Assembly (NCBI RefSeq): GCF_000469585.1 | Contig: NZ_AWNK01000013.1 | Coordinates: forward strand, 1-41,772 | Direction: 5' to 3' | DNA: 41,772 nt | Origin: Chrysiogenes arsenatis DSM 11915 | GTDB lineage: Bacteria > Chrysiogenota > Chrysiogenetes > Chrysiogenales > Chrysiogenaceae | Shown here: in pieces, positions 7,996-16,842 of the stretch | Layout of the letters: every line of letters starts with the position of its first letter | Position numbering within the stretch: position 1 is the first letter of the stretch | Program-made: the position numbers and the translations under genes | The notes under the pieces: model-generated | What the model saw: the letters and a program-made list of their open reading frames with translations, nothing else | Databases searched by the model: none | What the model was told of the DNA's origin: nothing

Positions 7996-8889
7996 TTAAT
8001 ATTTTCCGGTTAACGCCAAAAACGTATCCTCTAAACTGATCTCATAAGGCTGAATCGTTATTTCCCCTTGGGCATAACGGTTTAGCCTTTTCGTTGCTTC
8101 TCGCGCGTCCAAGGTGCAAATCACCTGATAGCCACTGGCTGTATGTGAGATATCTTGTACTGTGGGGTCGCATTCGATTTCTGCCAACGCTATTTTTCCC
8201 TGAATATAATAGCCGTACCATCCATCGTGCAGCTCCGTCAGCGGTGCATGTTTCACCACGCGTCCCTTATCGATAACCAGCGCTTCATCAATAAAACGCT
8301 CCAAGTCCTGCATAATATGGGAGGTTATCAGAACAGTTTTCTTCCGTTCGGTAACATACCGGTTGAGATACTCAAGGAAAAGGCGGCGATACCCCGCGTC
8401 CAGCCCCATCGAAAAGTCGTCAAGAATCAGCAGGTCGGCGTTCTGCGCCATCAACACCGCGAGCGCAATCTGCGAACGTTGTCCGCATGACATATGGCCT
8501 ATTTTGTGCCGCAGCGACAAGCCGAGTTTGGCGACAAGCGTGTGGTAGGTCTCGCTTTCCCATTTCGGATAGAAGTGACGGTAGAAGGATTCGGTCTGTT
8601 GAATATCAAAAAATTCGTACGATAAATGCCCTTCATGTAGCAGCGCAATCCGCTGTTTTGTTGCTGGTAACAGCGCATGTGCCGGCTCGCCAAAGAGCGT
8701 ACATTGACCGTGTTGCGGTTGTAAAAACCCCATGATGATATTGATGGCGGTGGTTTTCCCCGCGCCGTTTTTGCCAAGCAGACCAAAAATTTTCCCCGCC
8801 GTTACGGTAAAGGAAATATCGTGCAGCACGGTTTCTTGCTCGTAGGCATGGCAGAGATGGTCGGCGCGAATGATGACCTCAGAAGTCAT
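7996..8889 (-). CDS. ABC transporter ATP-binding protein with atypical signature
   Basis: A 297-residue cytoplasmic nucleotide-binding subunit. Walker A is GLLGKNGAGKTTA near residue 36; the Q-loop region is ALLHEGHLSYEFFDIQ; the ABC signature reads MSCGQRSQIALA instead of LSGGQ; Walker B is LLILDDFSMGLD with Asp where the catalytic Glu normally sits; the H-loop is LITSHIM. The fold resembles the drug/lipid-export group (CcmA/YtrB-like), with about 80 residues of C-terminal extension. No permease gene lies beside it. Its ATG overlaps the end of the TonB-receptor gene by 11 bases, so the two are translationally linked. The altered signature and Walker B suggest slow hydrolysis; the substrate is unknown. 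Confidence 0.85.
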   Translation of the reverse strand: MTSEVIIRADHLCHAYEQETVLHDISFTVTAGKIFGLLGKNGAGKTTAINIIMGFLQPQHGQCTLFGEPAHALLPATKQRIALLHEGHLSYEFFDIQQTESFYRHFYPKWESETYHTLVAKLGLSLRHKIGHMSCGQRSQIALAVLMAQNADLLILDDFSMGLDAGYRRLFLEYLNRYVTERKKTVLITSHIMQDLERFIDEALVIDKGRVVKHAPLTELHDGWYGYYIQGKIALAEIECDPTVQDISHTASGYQVICTLDAREATKRLNRYAQGEITIQPYEISLEDTFLALTGKY

Positions 8890-11386
8890 AACTCACCCCC
8901 GCCCAGATCTGCCGCCCGAGCTCATAGGTTTCGGTCGCATTGGTGGTATTTTGCTGGTCATTGCCGATGCGGTTTTTGGCATTCAGCAGATTGAAAATAT
9001 CCAGACGAAACGTGACACGATGCGTTGCTTTGATGGCCTGCTCCCACGCGAACGACAGGTCAAACGTGGTTGCGGGGGCATATTTGACCACACGGTACGC
9101 ACTGGTGGTGTGGCGTTCATACTCGCCCGTTGCGGTATTGTAATCGCCAAACCCGAGGAAGTAGGCGTTGTCATACTGTTCGATATGGCGATAGCCGGAA
9201 CGGTAGCGCACGGCGGGAGCAACTGTAAGGGCATCAAAGTAGCGTCCGACATACGCGAGGTTGACAATAATCGGGCGGTTAAAGTTCCCACGCGGCAATT
9301 CGCTGCGCCGGATTACGTTTCCTTCGTACACCACCCGCTGCTCCAACTCCTCCAATCCGAACGTGTCGCTGTAGTTTTCGTTTGTTGTCTTTGCGTGTTG
9401 CCACATGGCGTTGGTGATAACCGTGTGGCGATTCCATGAGCGTTCCCACTTGATCTGCGCTGAGCGGTACTCGCTCTCTCCCTGATTGTTCAGGTGATAG
9501 CTGACCGCGTTATTGGCAGCTACCGCGCGCACGGTGGCAAACTCATCGCGCCCTTCACGGATGATATATTTCAGGGTGAGGTTGCCGTCCAGCACGGTTT
9601 GATCGATCCCGACCATGTATTCATCACTATATGGCGTTGCTAAGTCCTGAAAATTGTACGTTATTTTGACGCCATCGGTGGTTGGTTGCCACGGCTGGAC
9701 GACATTTTGAAACGTCCAGCGTTTTTCCACATAGGTAGGAAGTCGCCCTTCGCGGAGTTTGTTGCTTAGGAGATTGCTCCCGTAATAACGGTGATAGCCA
9801 GCGGAAAGCACGGTGTTATTCGTACCAAAGAGGTCAAACTGTGACAAAAGTCTTGGGGCAAGGGTATGATTTTGCATAAAATCGTCGTAGGTGTAGCGCA
9901 GGCCAAGTCGGAGGCGAAGACGTTCGAAACGATAATCATCTTCGACATACATGCCGTAGTCATTGACGGTTGCGCGTACGTCAGATGCTGGTGATACCGT
10001 GCGGCTGCTGAAGTACTGTTCACCATCAACGCAGGTGTCGTTGGCTCCGCCGCAGATGACATTGGTCGCGCTGCCGATCACGCCCATATACGAAACTGCA
10101 TTGACTGGACGGTGGAAACGCCCTTCGTTCATCCCGATAGTTGCGCCGTAGCTCAGGCGATGTTTCCCAAAAGCGTCAAACACGCCCACGGTATGGTCGA
10201 CAGCCAGAGTGATTGATTCTTCAGTTTTTTTCAAATCGCCCCAACCGCCTTCAAAGCTTTTCTGTGGTGAGCCGTCGGCCATTGCGGGGAGCGAATAGCC
10301 CCACGGTTTATTCGGGGACGCTTCCCAGGCACGAAAAATATGCGGTGCGCGGCGGCTGTTTTCGGAAAAGGCGTAATCGGCATGCAGGCGGAATTTGCTT
10401 TCGCCGTGTTCACGGTGGTAGTTAAGAGCGCCCAGATAGCCGCCGCCATCGATAGCAAAATTACTTCGTTCCGTGTTGCGCATAAAGTAGCGCCCTTCGT
10501 AGGGGCTGTAGGCGAGTGTGGCATCCACGTAGCTTGAGCCATCAATATTGTGAATCCCTTTTAAGGAAATCGTTTGCGCTAGGCGATACTGTTCTTTCCA
10601 CTCGCCGAAATAGCGCAACGGAATGGTGGAATCTGTCTGTTGATAACTGGTCAGCAGTCGGGTATCCGCCGTAATTGGCACGTGGAGCGTGGCGCTATAT
10701 TGATCTTTCTGGAAGCGCGGTTGCATCTCCGCATGGTCGGAGTTGGCGAAGGCGGTGTGCGTATCATCGTCGATATGAAACTCTGTCCATTGCGAACGGG
10801 TTGTACGGTAGCTGAGGTTGCCGCTCAGGGTAGTGGCGGGGAGTTTGGTTGTAACCTCAATAACGCCGCCGGTAAAGCGGTCGTAAGCGGCGGGAACCGT
10901 GCTGTCGTGCAGCACAATATCTTCTACCAGTGCGGTATTGAAAAAGAACTTCTGCGCGTGACCCGGTACGTCGGTGGCGCTGTACGGGTTGGTGAAGGCA
11001 GGGTCGATGAGGCTGCTGTTGTTCATGCCATCCAGTAAGAATAAATTCTGGTAGCTTTTGCCGCCGGAAATCGAAAGTTGTGGTGGAAGGATTTCGCCGC
11101 CGCTCAGTGAGCTGCGGAACGCTTCGTCCATTTGCACAGCGGGAGCGATGCGCAGCAGTTCGGTGATGTCACCCTGCCCTGTTGGAAGGTGGCGGATCAC
11201 TTCGCGGGGTAGTGGCGTTTGCCCCGATTCGGCGCGGTCGTGAATTTTCCGTTTCACTTCGATTTCATCAAGTAAAAATACATTTTCGGCATCGCTTGTA
11301 TCAACAAGCGTTGTCATTGATTGAGCGGGAAGAGTGAGTGCGATAGACACCAGTGCGAGCCGGATGGTTGCCATACGTGGTTTCAT
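8879..11386 (-). CDS. TonB-dependent outer-membrane receptor
   Basis: An 835-residue outer-membrane protein. A signal peptide is followed by a plug domain (from about PLPREVIRHLPTGQGDITE through the LSISGGKSYQNLFLLDGMNN region and FTGGVIEVTTK) and a long beta-barrel of alternating aromatic strands, ending in the C-terminal Phe needed for barrel assembly (WAGVSYDF). The late barrel motif FRLDIFNLLNAKNR is typical of TonB receptors. No N-terminal TonB box was clearly identified. The start overlaps the stop of the upstream lipoprotein gene (ATGA), and the stop overlaps the ABC ATPase start. The substrate is not evident; no siderophore or vitamin genes are nearby. Confidence 0.9.
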   Translation of the reverse strand: MKPRMATIRLALVSIALTLPAQSMTTLVDTSDAENVFLLDEIEVKRKIHDRAESGQTPLPREVIRHLPTGQGDITELLRIAPAVQMDEAFRSSLSGGEILPPQLSISGGKSYQNLFLLDGMNNSSLIDPAFTNPYSATDVPGHAQKFFFNTALVEDIVLHDSTVPAAYDRFTGGVIEVTTKLPATTLSGNLSYRTTRSQWTEFHIDDDTHTAFANSDHAEMQPRFQKDQYSATLHVPITADTRLLTSYQQTDSTIPLRYFGEWKEQYRLAQTISLKGIHNIDGSSYVDATLAYSPYEGRYFMRNTERSNFAIDGGGYLGALNYHREHGESKFRLHADYAFSENSRRAPHIFRAWEASPNKPWGYSLPAMADGSPQKSFEGGWGDLKKTEESITLAVDHTVGVFDAFGKHRLSYGATIGMNEGRFHRPVNAVSYMGVIGSATNVICGGANDTCVDGEQYFSSRTVSPASDVRATVNDYGMYVEDDYRFERLRLRLGLRYTYDDFMQNHTLAPRLLSQFDLFGTNNTVLSAGYHRYYGSNLLSNKLREGRLPTYVEKRWTFQNVVQPWQPTTDGVKITYNFQDLATPYSDEYMVGIDQTVLDGNLTLKYIIREGRDEFATVRAVAANNAVSYHLNNQGESEYRSAQIKWERSWNRHTVITNAMWQHAKTTNENYSDTFGLEELEQRVVYEGNVIRRSELPRGNFNRPIIVNLAYVGRYFDALTVAPAVRYRSGYRHIEQYDNAYFLGFGDYNTATGEYERHTTSAYRVVKYAPATTFDLSFAWEQAIKATHRVTFRLDIFNLLNAKNRIGNDQQNTTNATETYELGRQIWAGVSYDF

Positions 11387-14300
11387 TCGTATTTTCCTGG
11401 GTCAGCGTACAAAGGGGTTGGATCATTCGCGTCAGGTTTGCCGTCGCCATCAGAGTCGTCGTCCAGCTCCAAGCCGCAGGCGGCAATATGGGCAGGTGTT
11501 GCCCACGGCAGGAAAAAGTCCGGTTTGCCATCTTTGTCGGTGTCGACGAATGCCACCGCACAAGAAGGGAAGGCGTCGCGCGTCGTCACAGCATGTGCCA
11601 GTTGCTTCAGGGCGCGGTTGCGTTCTGTGGACATGGAGAAGATCTCCCACGCCGCACGGTATCCCGCTTCAATCAAGTCGAGCTCTGCAAAGGCCTGAGC
11701 GATGTTTTCGTACGCGGCTATTTTTACGCTTTCCAGAACAATCGTTTGGGCATAATCGTAGGCCAGTGCAAGCAGTTCCTGACTTTTTTCGGCCTGCGGC
11801 GTGTGTTGGTACAAGTTGGCGATATGGCGCAAGGCGACAACTTGGTTGTTGTCGCTGTTCATGGCGCGAGCACTTTCGGTAGCGCGGGAAAGAAGGGTAT
11901 CGGTAATGTGGAGTGTGTCACCGACGAGCAGATGATCATTGGCCTGCCCAATAATGAAGTTGGCAGCGTACAAAGGCTCTAGTCCTTCGATGGTCTGATG
12001 CGCTTTGCTGAAGAGTGTTCTGGCGCGTGCCGTATGATTCAGGGCAACGTGCTGCGCTCCCACGGCAGCATACGCTTTGGAGCGGGCAAATGAATGAGGC
12101 AGCGTGTCGAGATACGCTTCGGCACTGTCAAGTATGGCATCGGACTTTTCTGGTCGTCCGATCAGTCGATATTCTTTGGCGAGTTTTAAATACCCTTTTT
12201 CGAGGTAACGGTTGCTCAATAAGTGACTAAATTCAGTGATTAGTTCGTGAGGCGTAAGTTCTGTCTGCTGCCGCACTTGTTCGATTTGTGTTGCAAGGTA
12301 ATCTAAGGCGGCTTCAGCGAGGGCAAAGTCACCCGACAGGCGGGCGTGGGATGCGATCCCTTGGGCGGTACTGTTAAAGTAGCTCCACGAACTGACGATT
12401 TCATCAAAGGTGAGTTGTCCTTTGATCGTGTCGTCGTTGTAGAACGTTTGCGCCGACTGGAATCCTTCGGTACTCCCTTTCGCAATAAGTATCCCTCGGA
12501 TGGCGGCGGCGCGTCCGGCAGGGGTCAGGAGTGTCAGTATGTCAGTGGCGCTCGTTGTGTCGCCTGCCCAGTAGAGATGACCGGCCAACAGGCCATAGCC
12601 TGTCGCCCCTTGCCATGTGGTGCCGGTAGTGGCATTGCGCCACACTTCCAGTTGGGTGAACGCATCGAGAATCTTTTGTTTCATCGTGTTTCTATCGGCA
12701 CCTTGTTCGGCCAAGGTGCGGTAAATAGCGACCGCCTGCACGGTCGATGAGATATGCGAGTTGTAGTTCGGCCCGGCGAGCGGGGAGAGTTGGTGAATCA
12801 GGGTGAAGTAGTAGTCAAGCGCTTGGAGCGCTTCTGGGAGTGCCCCTTCTGTTGCCAGTTGAGCCGCAAAATCGCGCTGCCCGTTGGCAATGCGTGCCCA
12901 GCGTGTCCATTTTGCAGTTTGATTAAAGCTTGGCGTATTGTCGATGGCGTGCCAAAGCTGATTGCGCAGGGCATGCGCTTCGTCAAGCCGAGCAATCTGG
13001 CTGTAGTTTTTAGAAAGCTCGATTAGCTCGCTGATGAGGAAATCCGTCAATGTCCCTTCGGCCCAGAAGAGCGATTCTGCTTCTTGAAGGTAGGTGAGCG
13101 CGGCAGCACTATCGGAAAGGCGAAGTGCCTGGCCGATAAGACGATACCCTTTGGCACGGTTGGCGCTCCCGATAATAGAGCTTCTGACGAGATTTTCTGC
13201 CCGCTGGTGTTGCCCTGCTGTGGCGTACGACGCGACAATCGACAAATAAATATCGTCATTGACACTATCATCCCGCACGCGGTTAATCAGCGTGCGAGCG
13301 ACCATGTTGCGGTCAAGATCGGACGAAAAATAGTACGCGGCGCGGCGGGCATTATCATCGCCGGGCATGAGATCGGGATGAACCGGAAAGCGGCTCAGAT
13401 GAATACGCCCTTCGCTGGCAAGGAGTCGAATCGCCTCGCGCTCGGTAGCGAAGGTGTTTGACGATGATAATGCCGTGAGTTGAGCTGCAAACACCTCATC
13501 GTTCAGGTAGCTATTGTAGTCAGCAAAGTACGTGGAATCGAGCCCATTGACATTGAACGTGATGTAGGTGATGTACCGTGCCAGCTGCATCACGCGAAAG
13601 GTATCGACGGGGATGTCGATACCGGTGGCAATGGTTTCGATGGCGTCGTAGAGTCGACTGACATTGGCGATATAGGCCGGAGCAAGTTCTGCGGCGGGAT
13701 AATTATCCAGTAACCCTTCGAGTGCGTTGTGCAGCAACTGCAGTGTATTGGTACGGGCGATTTGCTTCATCGTCGCGGAACCGCTGAACTGCGTGACGTT
13801 TTTGAGCTGTTCCGCCGTTGCGTACGCTCGTGCGACCACGGCTGCGTCAATTCCCTGGAGCGCCGCAGCAACTAAGGTTCCGTTGCTCTCTAAAAGTATT
13901 TGCGTCCGTAAGGCGTTGCCAAGATCGCTCAGAATTTCCGTCCCTCCCCCTTGCGCACTCTGCTCACTGGCAATACGTACCAGAAGATAGGCCACTTTCA
14001 ACAGTTCACTGGAGTGGGTCGGGTCGCTAAGGGGATCAACATGCGCGGGCAAACCCAGAACGTGGCGCGTACGTGCTTGCAGGGTAGGGATATCGGTAAT
14101 GGTTTCTGAAAGGCTCTGCATAATGGTGGTCACGGGAGAAATAATGACGGTATCAAGACTGCCAGCATATGGTCGCAGTGGGCTTTTCAGCGTAATCGAT
14201 TCGAAAGAGGTGCCATATACGGTATCTACTCCACCGAGGGTTGAGAGATGGTAGGCTGACATGTCAATAGTGCGCGGAAAGATGAACGTGAAGCGACCAG

Positions 14301-14583
14301 CTTCGTCACTCCACGTCGTGCACGACTGATTGCCACCGACGCCGCAAAAAGAAGCAAGAGTGTGATCGCTGTTATGACGGAGCCATACGGCAGCGTTTCG
14401 GATGGGTGGATCAACAACTATGCCGCTCAGTGTTACCGTTGTGCCGCTGGGGAGTGCCCCCGTTGTGCCACCCGTCGATGAGTCGCTGACCCAACTTGAT
14501 CCGCCACCACCGCCACAACCAACTATTATAAGGAGCAGTACGGCAACGAGGGCACTACAGCGCCAGTAGTAGCGTATTCGCAT
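11383..14583 (-). CDS. Giant repeat lipoprotein with calcium-binding C-terminus
   Basis: 1066 residues. The lipobox ends IIVGC followed by GGGGG, then a Ser/Thr/Gly linker. Residues about 45-170 form a carboxypeptidase-regulatory-like fold (LSGIVVDPPIRNAAVWL, ending SPVTTIMQSL), also found in the lipoprotein at 37246. Residues about 300-1000 are alpha-helical hairpins of TPR type. The C-terminus has two Asp-rich loops, DTDKDGKPD and DDDSDGDGKPDANDP, as in thrombospondin type 3 or dockerin-like calcium sites. It is probably an outer-membrane-anchored scaffold. The start overlaps the FGE-like gene stop by one base (TAATG), and the stop overlaps the TonB receptor start, so the three act as one unit. 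No family name is recognised. Confidence 0.8.
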   Translation of the reverse strand: MRIRYYWRCSALVAVLLLIIVGCGGGGGSSWVSDSSTGGTTGALPSGTTVTLSGIVVDPPIRNAAVWLRHNSDHTLASFCGVGGNQSCTTWSDEAGRFTFIFPRTIDMSAYHLSTLGGVDTVYGTSFESITLKSPLRPYAGSLDTVIISPVTTIMQSLSETITDIPTLQARTRHVLGLPAHVDPLSDPTHSSELLKVAYLLVRIASEQSAQGGGTEILSDLGNALRTQILLESNGTLVAAALQGIDAAVVARAYATAEQLKNVTQFSGSATMKQIARTNTLQLLHNALEGLLDNYPAAELAPAYIANVSRLYDAIETIATGIDIPVDTFRVMQLARYITYITFNVNGLDSTYFADYNSYLNDEVFAAQLTALSSSNTFATEREAIRLLASEGRIHLSRFPVHPDLMPGDDNARRAAYYFSSDLDRNMVARTLINRVRDDSVNDDIYLSIVASYATAGQHQRAENLVRSSIIGSANRAKGYRLIGQALRLSDSAAALTYLQEAESLFWAEGTLTDFLISELIELSKNYSQIARLDEAHALRNQLWHAIDNTPSFNQTAKWTRWARIANGQRDFAAQLATEGALPEALQALDYYFTLIHQLSPLAGPNYNSHISSTVQAVAIYRTLAEQGADRNTMKQKILDAFTQLEVWRNATTGTTWQGATGYGLLAGHLYWAGDTTSATDILTLLTPAGRAAAIRGILIAKGSTEGFQSAQTFYNDDTIKGQLTFDEIVSSWSYFNSTAQGIASHARLSGDFALAEAALDYLATQIEQVRQQTELTPHELITEFSHLLSNRYLEKGYLKLAKEYRLIGRPEKSDAILDSAEAYLDTLPHSFARSKAYAAVGAQHVALNHTARARTLFSKAHQTIEGLEPLYAANFIIGQANDHLLVGDTLHITDTLLSRATESARAMNSDNNQVVALRHIANLYQHTPQAEKSQELLALAYDYAQTIVLESVKIAAYENIAQAFAELDLIEAGYRAAWEIFSMSTERNRALKQLAHAVTTRDAFPSCAVAFVDTDKDGKPDFFLPWATPAHIAACGLELDDDSDGDGKPDANDPTPLYADPGKYE

Positions 14584-15662
14584 TAGAAATCACCTCGTTT
14601 TATCGGAATGGTGCGTGCGATACGGAAACCGACAATGCGACTATTCGCATCTTCCGTTGCCGACCCACGATAGGCCGAACGAGCCATTTTCGGAAAGCTG
14701 CTCCACGCACCACCACGCGTTATCCGCTTGTTCAGCAGGCACTGTTCTGTGCCCCACACGCTGCCATCAGTCGGCGCACCAACGTAGTCGCTGTGCCAAC
14801 AGTCGGCTACAAATTCCCATACGTTCCCATGAACATCGTACAGTCCCCACGGATTTGGCGGGTAACTGCCAACGGCTACGGTTCCCTGTGAGCACCCTCT
14901 CGCCATGCTTTCAGCTTCAGAATCAGACGCGGGATAGCAGAAGTTTGCTCGACTTGCCGTAATGACTCCGCCAAAACTGAAATGGCCGGTGGTGCCGGCG
15001 CGGGCGGCATATTCCCACTCTGCTTCGCTCAGAAGGCGATATTGGTAAGCGGCGGGAGCATCGGCCAGTCCCGCTACACGGTTGAGCCACGGGAGATATT
15101 CGGTGGTAATCTGAATCCAACTTGCTCCGATCAGCGGTTGATTGCCGCGACCCCACAGGTCTTCGAGGCGCTGAGTGCAGCCACCACTGGCGTAACACGC
15201 ATCCCATTCGTCAAAAGTGATAGCATATTTGCCGACCAGTAACGGGTGGGCGATAGTGACGGTGTGTTGCGGACGTTCGGCATTGCTGCCCATTTCTGAC
15301 GCAGGGGAACCCATGGTGTAGCTTCCTGTCGGTATAACGCGAACTTCAGGGCACTCAGGGCATTCGCGGATCTCTACCGGAATCCCCAATGCTTGCGCCG
15401 TTGCTTCTTGTCGCGCCCTGACATTCGTGCCGCTCCAGCCATCAATAACGGGAAATGTATTTGATTGAATCGTGACGAATGCCGCTTCGTCAGGCACATC
15501 ACTCGATTCCACTCGTTCGGGAAAGGTAAATTGGATAGGTGTGACGGCTTCCGCTGTTGGAACACTATTGCGCCCCAATAAATAGCCTCCAAATGTGCTG
15601 ACCACAGCAACAAGGACAAGTGTTGTCCAGTGGTAACGGTACGGTGCAGAGGTTTGACTCAA
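14583..15662 (-). CDS. Membrane-anchored FGE/sulfatase-modifying-factor-like protein
   Basis: 359 residues. One N-terminal membrane segment (TTLVLVAVVSTFGGYLLG, about 13-30) is followed by a periplasmic FGE-sulfatase (SUMF1-type) domain from about residue 100. Hallmarks are YTMGSPASE, HTVTI, YRLLSEAEWEYAARAGTT, NPWGLYDVHGNVWEFVADCW, ITRGGAWSSFP and VGFRIAR. In true formylglycine-generating enzymes this domain oxidises a sulfatase cysteine, but many bacterial members have other or no catalytic roles, and no sulfatase gene is present here. The start is TTG at 15662, overlapping the preceding stop (TTGA), with GGAG 7-8 bases upstream. Confidence 0.85.
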   Translation of the reverse strand: MSQTSAPYRYHWTTLVLVAVVSTFGGYLLGRNSVPTAEAVTPIQFTFPERVESSDVPDEAAFVTIQSNTFPVIDGWSGTNVRARQEATAQALGIPVEIRECPECPEVRVIPTGSYTMGSPASEMGSNAERPQHTVTIAHPLLVGKYAITFDEWDACYASGGCTQRLEDLWGRGNQPLIGASWIQITTEYLPWLNRVAGLADAPAAYQYRLLSEAEWEYAARAGTTGHFSFGGVITASRANFCYPASDSEAESMARGCSQGTVAVGSYPPNPWGLYDVHGNVWEFVADCWHSDYVGAPTDGSVWGTEQCLLNKRITRGGAWSSFPKMARSAYRGSATEDANSRIVGFRIARTIPIKRGDF

Positions 15663-16825
15663 GCATCTTCTCCGGCAAGTGGCAGTGTCAGGATAAAGCA
15701 GGCACCTTCATGGGTATTCGTGGCAGCAATGGTGCCGTCCATGCGCGTGATGATTTGTTTGGCGAGCGAAAGGCCAATGCCGGTCCCTTTCTCCCCTTTG
15801 GTGGTTTCAAAAGGGTCAAAGAGTTTTTCAGGGAGGAGGTCTTCTGAAATACCGCCACCGTTATCACATACCATGACGCGTGCGGACGATGCGATGGCTT
15901 CAATGGTGACGCTCACCCGTGGGTCAGTGCATTTCCGCTCGCTTAGGGCGTCTCGCGCATTATTCAGGAGGTTGAGCACCACTTGTTTGACTTCATTCGG
16001 ATAGCCGATAACGCGCACTTTTCGCGGACAGTGTACGTCGAGCGCTATATCGCGCAACTCAAACTCCTTCCCGATCAGTGCGATGATTTCCTGTACGCTT
16101 GTAAGAAGGTTGAAAACCACTTTTTCTTTGCTTGGTACAAGAAAACGGCGGAAGTCTTCTACGGTTTTTGCCATAAAGCGAATTTGTTGCAGAACGCTTT
16201 CCGTGGTCTCTTTCAGATATGCTTCATCAAGAAGCTTATTTTGGTGAGCGCAGAGCACCGATTCTGTCAGGATTGAAACGGTACACAGTGGCTGCTGCCA
16301 CTGGTGAGCGATGGCACCAAGCATCGAACCCATTTCTGCCATTTTGCTTTGTTGAATAAGCAGTTGGCGACTTAGTTCGTGCTCTTGTTGCGCCGTCATG
16401 CGCAAGGCGACTTCCTGTTCAACCTGCTGCTTGAGTTGGCGATTGAGTTGTTGGAGTTTCAAATGGTTTTTGAGGCGCGAAAGGATAATTGCTGGATGAA
16501 ATGGCTTGGTAATATAGTCAACGGCGCCAAGTTCAAGTCCACGCTGCTCGTCATCTTTTTCGTGCATAGCTGTTACAAAAACTATGGGAACGGAACGGGT
16601 CGCTTCGTCTGCCATGAGGCGGCGGCATACTTCGTAGCCGTCCATACCCGGCATTTGGATGTCGAGTAAGATAAGATCTGGCACAACAATGCGTACTACT
16701 TCAAGTGCTTCTTCACCGCTCAGGGCTACGCTCACTTCATAGGTGTCGCGAAGCATCTCGTCTAAAACGCGAATATTGAGCCGTTCATCATCGACGATAA
16801 GGATTTTCTGGCCTCTTTGGTGCAT
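15659..16825 (-). CDS. Response-regulator-histidine kinase (REC-HisKA-HATPase)
   Basis: A soluble two-component protein of 388 residues. It has an N-terminal receiver (phosphoacceptor Asp55 in LLDIQMPGMDG, PFHP near 109), a coiled coil at 125-160, a histidine-kinase core with His174 in AHQWQQPL, and an ATPase domain with N box NLLNNARDAL, G1 DNGGGI and G2 GTGIGLSLAK. A receiver placed before the kinase suggests its activity is tuned by another kinase in the cluster. A longer frame extends to 16870, but ATG 16825 follows AGGAG by five bases. It lies 17 bases after the hybrid kinase stop and overlaps the FGE-like gene. Confidence 0.9.
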   Translation of the reverse strand: MHQRGQKILIVDDERLNIRVLDEMLRDTYEVSVALSGEEALEVVRIVVPDLILLDIQMPGMDGYEVCRRLMADEATRSVPIVFVTAMHEKDDEQRGLELGAVDYITKPFHPAIILSRLKNHLKLQQLNRQLKQQVEQEVALRMTAQQEHELSRQLLIQQSKMAEMGSMLGAIAHQWQQPLCTVSILTESVLCAHQNKLLDEAYLKETTESVLQQIRFMAKTVEDFRRFLVPSKEKVVFNLLTSVQEIIALIGKEFELRDIALDVHCPRKVRVIGYPNEVKQVVLNLLNNARDALSERKCTDPRVSVTIEAIASSARVMVCDNGGGISEDLLPEKLFDPFETTKGEKGTGIGLSLAKQIITRMDGTIAATNTHEGACFILTLPLAGEDA

Positions 16826-16842
16826 GGGAGCTCCTGAATGAT

